NCBI GenBank assembly: GCA_002257045.1
Contig: NCHD01000042.1
Span: 1 to 36,715, forward strand
DNA length: 36,715 nt
Source of the DNA: Hydrogenophilales bacterium 16-61-112
GTDB lineage: Bacteria > Pseudomonadota > Gammaproteobacteria > Burkholderiales > Thiobacillaceae
Reading direction: 5' to 3'
Below are positions 33,476 through 36,715 of this stretch, piece by piece (position 1 is the stretch's first letter; every line of letters begins with the position of its first letter). The position numbers were made by a program, and so were the translations under genes. The notes under the pieces were generated by a model. The model was given only the letters and a program-made list of their open reading frames with translations, was not told the origin of the DNA and ran no database searches.

Positions 33476-34387
33476 ATGGCCAAACATGAATATGCGTTTT
33501 ATCCTGGTTGTTCGTCGCAAAAAGGCGCTTCCGCCTCCAACTATCTGACTTCAGTCGAGTCGATGTGCAAGACGCTCGATGTCAAACTCACCGAGATTCC
33601 CGACTGGAACTGTTGCGGCGCGTCAATCGGCTATGCCGAAGCCGGCGAATTGCCACGCCACGTGATGAATGCACGCAATTTTGCGTTGTCCGAAAAGCAC
33701 ATGCCCGGACAGGAAATCGTCGCGACCTGTGCGGCCTGCTGGCTGGGCGCGCGCGAAACGCGTGAGCGCCTGACGCATTCCGACACGCTAATGGCCGACA
33801 CCCGCGAGGCCTTGAAAGAAGCTGGTCTCACCATCAACGAAATGCCCAACATTCGCCACATGGTTGAAGTGCTGATCGAAGACCTCGGTTTTGACGAGAT
33901 GAAAAAGCATGTCGTGCGCCCGCTCGAAGGCGTCAAGATTGCAGGCTACGTCGGTTGCCAAACCAACCGTCCGTTTGGTGTCGATGGCGAGTCATTCGAG
34001 AATCCGCAGTATCTCGACAAAATGGTCGAGATGGTGGGCGCAGAGCCGATCCCCGAGTACGAGCAAAAAGTCACCTGTTGCGGCGGCGCGCTGGCGTTCT
34101 CCGAACCCGAGAAGGCGCAGGCGCAGATCAAGGATATCGTCGAGTCGGCATACGATCATGGTGCTGAAATGATCGTGACGCCGTGCCCGCTGTGCCAGGC
34201 CAACGTCGAAATCTACCAGGGCCAGATTAACAAAACCTATGGCACCAAGTTCAACATTCCGGTGATGTATTACAGCCAGTTGATGGTCGTCGCTTATGGC
34301 GGCAGCGCCAGGGATGCGGCGCTCAATGGACAGGTCATCAAAGCGCGACGGCTGGAAGCGATCGCGGCGAAGCCGGTCAAGCGCTAA
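33476..34387 (+). CDS. hdrB: HdrB-like protein with two CCG domains
   Basis: A 303-residue protein with two cysteine-rich CCG domains, the type that holds the noncubane [4Fe-4S] catalytic clusters of heterodisulfide reductase. Domain 1 has C12 (YPGC), C46-C47 (NCCGA), C85 and C88 (CAAC). Domain 2 has a cysteine in GYVGCQ, TCCGGALAF and CPLC. Both sets are complete, so a thiol, disulfide or persulfide redox role is possible; the substrate is unknown. GAGGAGA lies 5 bases before the ATG. It is the last gene of the qmoA-qmoB-hdrC-hdrB operon, and a terminator follows about 20 bases later. Confidence 0.9.
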   Translation: MAKHEYAFYPGCSSQKGASASNYLTSVESMCKTLDVKLTEIPDWNCCGASIGYAEAGELPRHVMNARNFALSEKHMPGQEIVATCAACWLGARETRERLTHSDTLMADTREALKEAGLTINEMPNIRHMVEVLIEDLGFDEMKKHVVRPLEGVKIAGYVGCQTNRPFGVDGESFENPQYLDKMVEMVGAEPIPEYEQKVTCCGGALAFSEPEKAQAQIKDIVESAYDHGAEMIVTPCPLCQANVEIYQGQINKTYGTKFNIPVMYYSQLMVVAYGGSARDAALNGQVIKARRLEAIAAKPVKR

Positions 34388-34409
34388 ACTTTGCGTCTGG
34401 CTCGAATCG

Positions 34410-34437
34410 ACAGGGGCTGATGCCCCTGTTTTGTTTT
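34410..34437 (+). terminator. Rho-independent terminator of the qmo-hdr operon
   Basis: A perfect 8-base stem ACAGGGGC/GCCCCTGT around a TGAT loop is followed by TTTGTTTT. It starts 22 bases after the hdrB stop. The T-tract is on the plus strand, so it ends the rightward transcript. Confidence 0.9.
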
Positions 34438-34469
34438 CGATGCTGCATCAACCAACCCACGGAATCGAA

Positions 34470-34778
34470 ATGAAAAAACCCTCCAATTTCAATGCCTTGA
34501 TTGATCTCGTTCACGAGGCGGTTTACGAAGTCGACGAGCTGCGCGCCTGCCTTGAGCATGACGACGATGAGGCCGCAAGCTATACCCCATTCCTTGACCC
34601 GCTTGATGGCATGTTGCGCGAACTGCATGAATCCATGGTCTCCGGACATTATCCCGGCGTCGGGCAGGGGGGCGATTTGCCCTTTATGGAGTTGTTCAAG
34701 AAGCATGAACGAAGCATCCCGTTCCGCGAACTGCTGCGCACCATCAACGCAACGCACCGCGAGGGCTATGAGAGCTGA
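34470..34778 (+). CDS. Small acidic protein, unknown function
   Basis: A 102-residue soluble protein, acidic in the middle (ACLEHDDDEAASY) and without signal peptide, membrane helix or cysteine pairs. I do not recognise the family. The ATG at 34470 has GGAA 5 bases upstream; a longer in-frame reading overlaps hdrB and crosses the terminator, so it is unlikely. It lies behind the terminator of the redox operon, so it needs read-through or its own promoter. It converges on the pseudopilin genes with a 17-base gap. Confidence 0.6.
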   Translation: MKKPSNFNALIDLVHEAVYEVDELRACLEHDDDEAASYTPFLDPLDGMLRELHESMVSGHYPGVGQGGDLPFMELFKKHERSIPFRELLRTINATHREGYES

Positions 34779-34795
34779 AGCGATCAGAACGGCAG

Positions 34796-35311
34796 CTACG
34801 GCGCGGGTGCTGGCTGGCTGGGTACAACCGCAGCCGGCGGGATAAACACAAAATGCCAGTCGGCTATCGTTTTGGCATCGGTAAACGCCGCGTCTTTTTC
34901 TGAAAATCCGTCCATTTTGAAGGGTCGCCGGGTCGACTGGCTACGAACGCCCGTGACGCCCTTGCTGTCAGGCGACTCAATCAGTGCAAAGGGTTTTCCG
35001 GTGAACGGGTCGCGCCAGGCACGCCGCAAGTGGCGTTCGAGGGTGATGCCGCGACGGTCCTCCAGCAGTTCATCCACGCTTTGAGGCAAGCGAGGGGGTT
35101 GTTGCCCCGGTCGCTCGTAAAAGCTGCGTATGGCCTGCCGGTACTGGTCGCCAATGAACAGCAACTCGGTTTCGCGTTCCCTTTGCGCCTCGGTTTTCCA
35201 CAAGGTTCCGGCAGCGGCAAGGCCCATGCCGATCAGTCCGATCGACATCAACACGAACAGATAGGTGAATCCGGACTGAGCGGTTTTACCAGTCGGCATA
35301 GGCGCTGCCAT
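34796..35311 (-). CDS. Atypical pseudopilin-like protein
   Basis: A 171-residue protein with a prepilin-like N-terminus: QSGFTYLFVLMSIGLIGMGL, a glycine followed by a hydrophobic helix. The usual glutamate at mature position 5 is replaced by phenylalanine (FTYLF instead of FTLVE), a trait seen in GspK-like minor pseudopilins. The rest (ERETELLFIGDQYRQAIRSFYE, then RAWRDPFTGKPF) matches a group of pseudopilins found beside GspG-like genes. The C-terminus is proline-rich. The start at 35311 follows AGGAG at a spacing of 9; a second ATG at 35299 is possible. It overlaps the preceding gspG-like gene by 26 bases. Confidence 0.78.
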   Translation of the reverse strand: MAAPMPTGKTAQSGFTYLFVLMSIGLIGMGLAAAGTLWKTEAQRERETELLFIGDQYRQAIRSFYERPGQQPPRLPQSVDELLEDRRGITLERHLRRAWRDPFTGKPFALIESPDSKGVTGVRSQSTRRPFKMDGFSEKDAAFTDAKTIADWHFVFIPPAAVVPSQPAPAP

Positions 35312-35699
35312 CGCGCGCGGCTCCTGGTGCACCGCTCTTGACGTCATACAGTTCGCCGGCTTCGCCGCCTGCGTCGGCCCCATCGAAAACAGGTGCAACG
35401 ACTTGCCAGGTATCGCTGCGCTCGGTGATCGGATCGACAGGCAGGGCACGCAGGTAACGTTCACTCACCAGTTCATCGAGACTGTTGGGATAGCGGCCAC
35501 GATCGCCGTGGAATTTGTCGATGGCGTCGCGCATCACGACAAGATCCTGCTTGAGGATGGTTTCTCGCGAGCTTTCCAGATGGTTGAAGTAGCGTGGCAA
35601 TGCCAGCGCCAGCAACAGGGCGATGATGGCCATCACGACCATCAGTTCAACCAGGGTGAACCCCCGTTTGACGGTTTTAAACGAGATGCGCTTCAGCAT
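35286..35699 (-). CDS. Type II secretion GspG-like pseudopilin
   Basis: A 137-residue protein with a classical prepilin leader and helix: KRGFTLVELMVVMAIIALLLALALP, in substance the cleavage site after glycine with E5 present. The following domain (DKFHGDRGRYPNSLDELV, then RALPVDPITERSDTW) is the GspG-type calcium-binding fold. It should assemble into the periplasmic pseudopilus. The ATG at 35699 is chosen because it places the leader at the N-terminus. It lies between two other pseudopilin genes in a leftward operon, 4 bases after the stop of the upstream one. Confidence 0.88.
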   Translation of the reverse strand: MLKRISFKTVKRGFTLVELMVVMAIIALLLALALPRYFNHLESSRETILKQDLVVMRDAIDKFHGDRGRYPNSLDELVSERYLRALPVDPITERSDTWQVVAPVFDGADAGGEAGELYDVKSGAPGAARDGSAYADW

Positions 35700-35703
35700 G
35701 GTT

Positions 35704-36177
35704 TCACCATTCCCGGTAAGGCACGCCATTCAGCCCGGTGGCCGGCGACAGTGAATAGACATCGAAGACATCGGCACCGGCGATCGGCGCGTCAGCCGGA
35801 CTGGCGTAGCTGCGGATACCCCAGGTTTCTGCAGCAGGTGCCGCACTGTCGGGGTAAAACGGGTCGCGCGGCAGACGGCGCAGGTAATAGATTTTCTTGG
35901 TCGCATCGGCCTCTTCTTTATTGACCACCCCTTTCCACAAGCTGTCCAGATTGGGGGGGTAGCCGCTGCTGTCTGCCGGTTTCTCAACGCGTTTGTCCAG
36001 TTTGTAGGTGTCGATTGCGCTGCGAATTTTCTGCAAAGCGTCGCGCAATTCAGTTTCCTTGTGGCGCTGCTGCACCAGTTGCGCAAACGGAACCGCCACG
36101 CTGGCGAGCAAGCCTAGGATGGCCAGGGTGACCATCAGTTCGACCAGGCTGAAGCCAGACGCTGCGTGACGCGGCAT
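35704..36177 (-). CDS. Type II secretion pseudopilin
   Basis: A 157-residue protein with the prepilin signature ASGFSLVELMVTLAILGLLA (cleavage after glycine, E5 present). A GspG-like domain follows, with RSAIDTYKLDKR, YPPNLDSLWKG and RRLPRDPFYPDS. It starts 3 bases after the stop of the secretin gene, so the two are translated together. It differs from the next gene in length and loop sequence, so it may be a minor pseudopilin of the same machine. No ATPase or platform gene is inside the window. Confidence 0.87.
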   Translation of the reverse strand: MPRHAASGFSLVELMVTLAILGLLASVAVPFAQLVQQRHKETELRDALQKIRSAIDTYKLDKRVEKPADSSGYPPNLDSLWKGVVNKEEADATKKIYYLRRLPRDPFYPDSAAPAAETWGIRSYASPADAPIAGADVFDVYSLSPATGLNGVPYREW

Positions 36178-36180
36178 GGA

Positions 36181-36715
36181 TTATTGTGCCGGGAATACGG
36201 TAGACGGAGAGCCCGGGTTCTGTTCGTCTTCCGGCGCGGTTTCCGGCTCTGCTGGCCCGGGCGCAGGCCGAATCGCATCGGGATTGGCATCGGGTGGCAT
36301 GGTGCTTGGCGGCAAGTTGGTTCCCGGCGTGATGTCAGACTGGTATGGCGGTGCGGTATTCTCGCCCTGGATGGCGCTGGAGGGCGCACTCTGGGGCCGG
36401 ACCAGGCCAGGAAGCGGGATGGGGGCGAAGCCGCCCGAGCCACCGATGGCGTTTTCGGTGCCGCCCCTGAACTCGGTGAGCGCAGGCTGTTGCGCCTGCG
36501 CGTGGCGCAGGATGTGAGGCGTGATCAGCAACACGATTTCGGTCTTCGTGCGCTCGTCGCGCTGAGTCGAGAAAAGACGGCCCAGAATCGGAATTTCGGA
36601 CAGGCCCGGGATGCCGCTCGATGAACTGCGCTCTTCGTCCGAAATCAGGCCGGCCAGCACCTGGGTCTCGCCGTCCTTCAGGCGCAGGACCGTGCCCGCA
36701 TTGCGGGTGCCAATC
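36181..36715 (-). CDS. Type II/IV secretin (GspD/PilQ/MshL family), C-terminal part
   Basis: The 3' end of an outer-membrane secretin gene; the 5' part lies beyond the window. About 178 residues are visible. GTVLRLKDGETQVLAGLISDEER and IPGLSEIPILGRLFST are the hallmark motifs of the secretin barrel (key parts VLAGLISD and PGLSEIPILGRLF), followed by EIVLLITPHILR. The remaining tail (about 110 residues) is rich in proline and glycine and low in complexity. The frame is open to the window edge, so the GTG at 36660 is not the true start. It heads the pseudopilin genes, indicating a type II secretion-like or pilus-like system that continues outside the window. Confidence 0.9.
   Translation of the reverse strand, partial: IGTRNAGTVLRLKDGETQVLAGLISDEERSSSSGIPGLSEIPILGRLFSTQRDERTKTEIVLLITPHILRHAQAQQPALTEFRGGTENAIGGSGGFAPIPLPGLVRPQSAPSSAIQGENTAPPYQSDITPGTNLPPSTMPPDANPDAIRPAPGPAEPETAPEDEQNPGSPSTVFPAQ

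Noticed and set aside
29305..34387. Assignment as the sulfur-oxidising shdr cluster (hdrC1-B1-A-hyp-C2-B2)
   Set aside because: There is only one HdrC and one HdrB, and the flavoproteins have the QmoA plus QmoB (MvhD-fused) layout, with no lipoate-binding protein gene nearby.

Overview
The window is about 36.7 kb of GC-rich chromosomal DNA. Gene content and protein style suggest a motile betaproteobacterium with a sulfur-oxidising or sulfur-cycling lifestyle, of the Thiobacillus/Sulfuricella/Gallionellales kind. This lineage call is an inference from the qmo/hdr-type cluster, a DsrE-like protein, the FlgM gene and the order of housekeeping genes; no rRNA or other phylogenetic marker is present. 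I saw no tRNA, rRNA, CRISPR array, transposase or phage gene.

Left part (35-4584): a periplasmic thiol-redox operon of dsbD, two TlpA-type thioredoxins (the first fused to an Lgt-like membrane domain) and dsbG. It is followed by an exported DsrE-like protein with one cysteine. Next (4690-11130) is a tightly overlapping four-gene ABC importer of the peptide (Opp/Dpp/Yej) class: lipoprotein binding protein, two permeases and a fused double ATPase. A small membrane protein follows.

Middle part (11387-23540): mltD and gloB on the minus strand, diverging from a YafS-like methyltransferase, rnhA and dnaQ on the plus strand. The same genes neighbour each other in E. coli. dnaQ runs into a periplasmic binding protein that overlaps a HAMP-GGDEF-EAL protein, probably a sensor pair. 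On the minus strand come a CopZ-like metal-binding protein, a lone flgM with a good sigma-28 promoter, serB and mfd. mfd is broken by a one-base frameshift and also lacks about 56 codons that its homologues have. Divergent from mfd is ppa. The last codons of ppa are fused to the headless 3' part of a metallophosphoesterase gene. Three lesions within about 1.7 kb therefore point either to local decay or to assembly or sequencing error.

Right part (24746-36715): a LysM-FecR surface or periplasmic protein followed, in the same reading frame, by a CHASE2-GGDEF-EAL protein with no ordinary start codon. After a 317-base leader region with a hairpin comes a four-gene redox operon, qmoA-qmoB-hdrC-hdrB. 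The usual membrane subunit QmoC is replaced by two soluble Hdr-type proteins. A clear terminator and a small acidic protein follow. The window ends with leftward type II secretion/type IV pilus-like genes: the 3' end of a secretin gene and three pseudopilin-like genes.

The most interesting items are the membrane-subunit-less Qmo/Hdr operon, the two c-di-GMP sensor pairs, and the damaged mfd/ppa/phosphoesterase segment.
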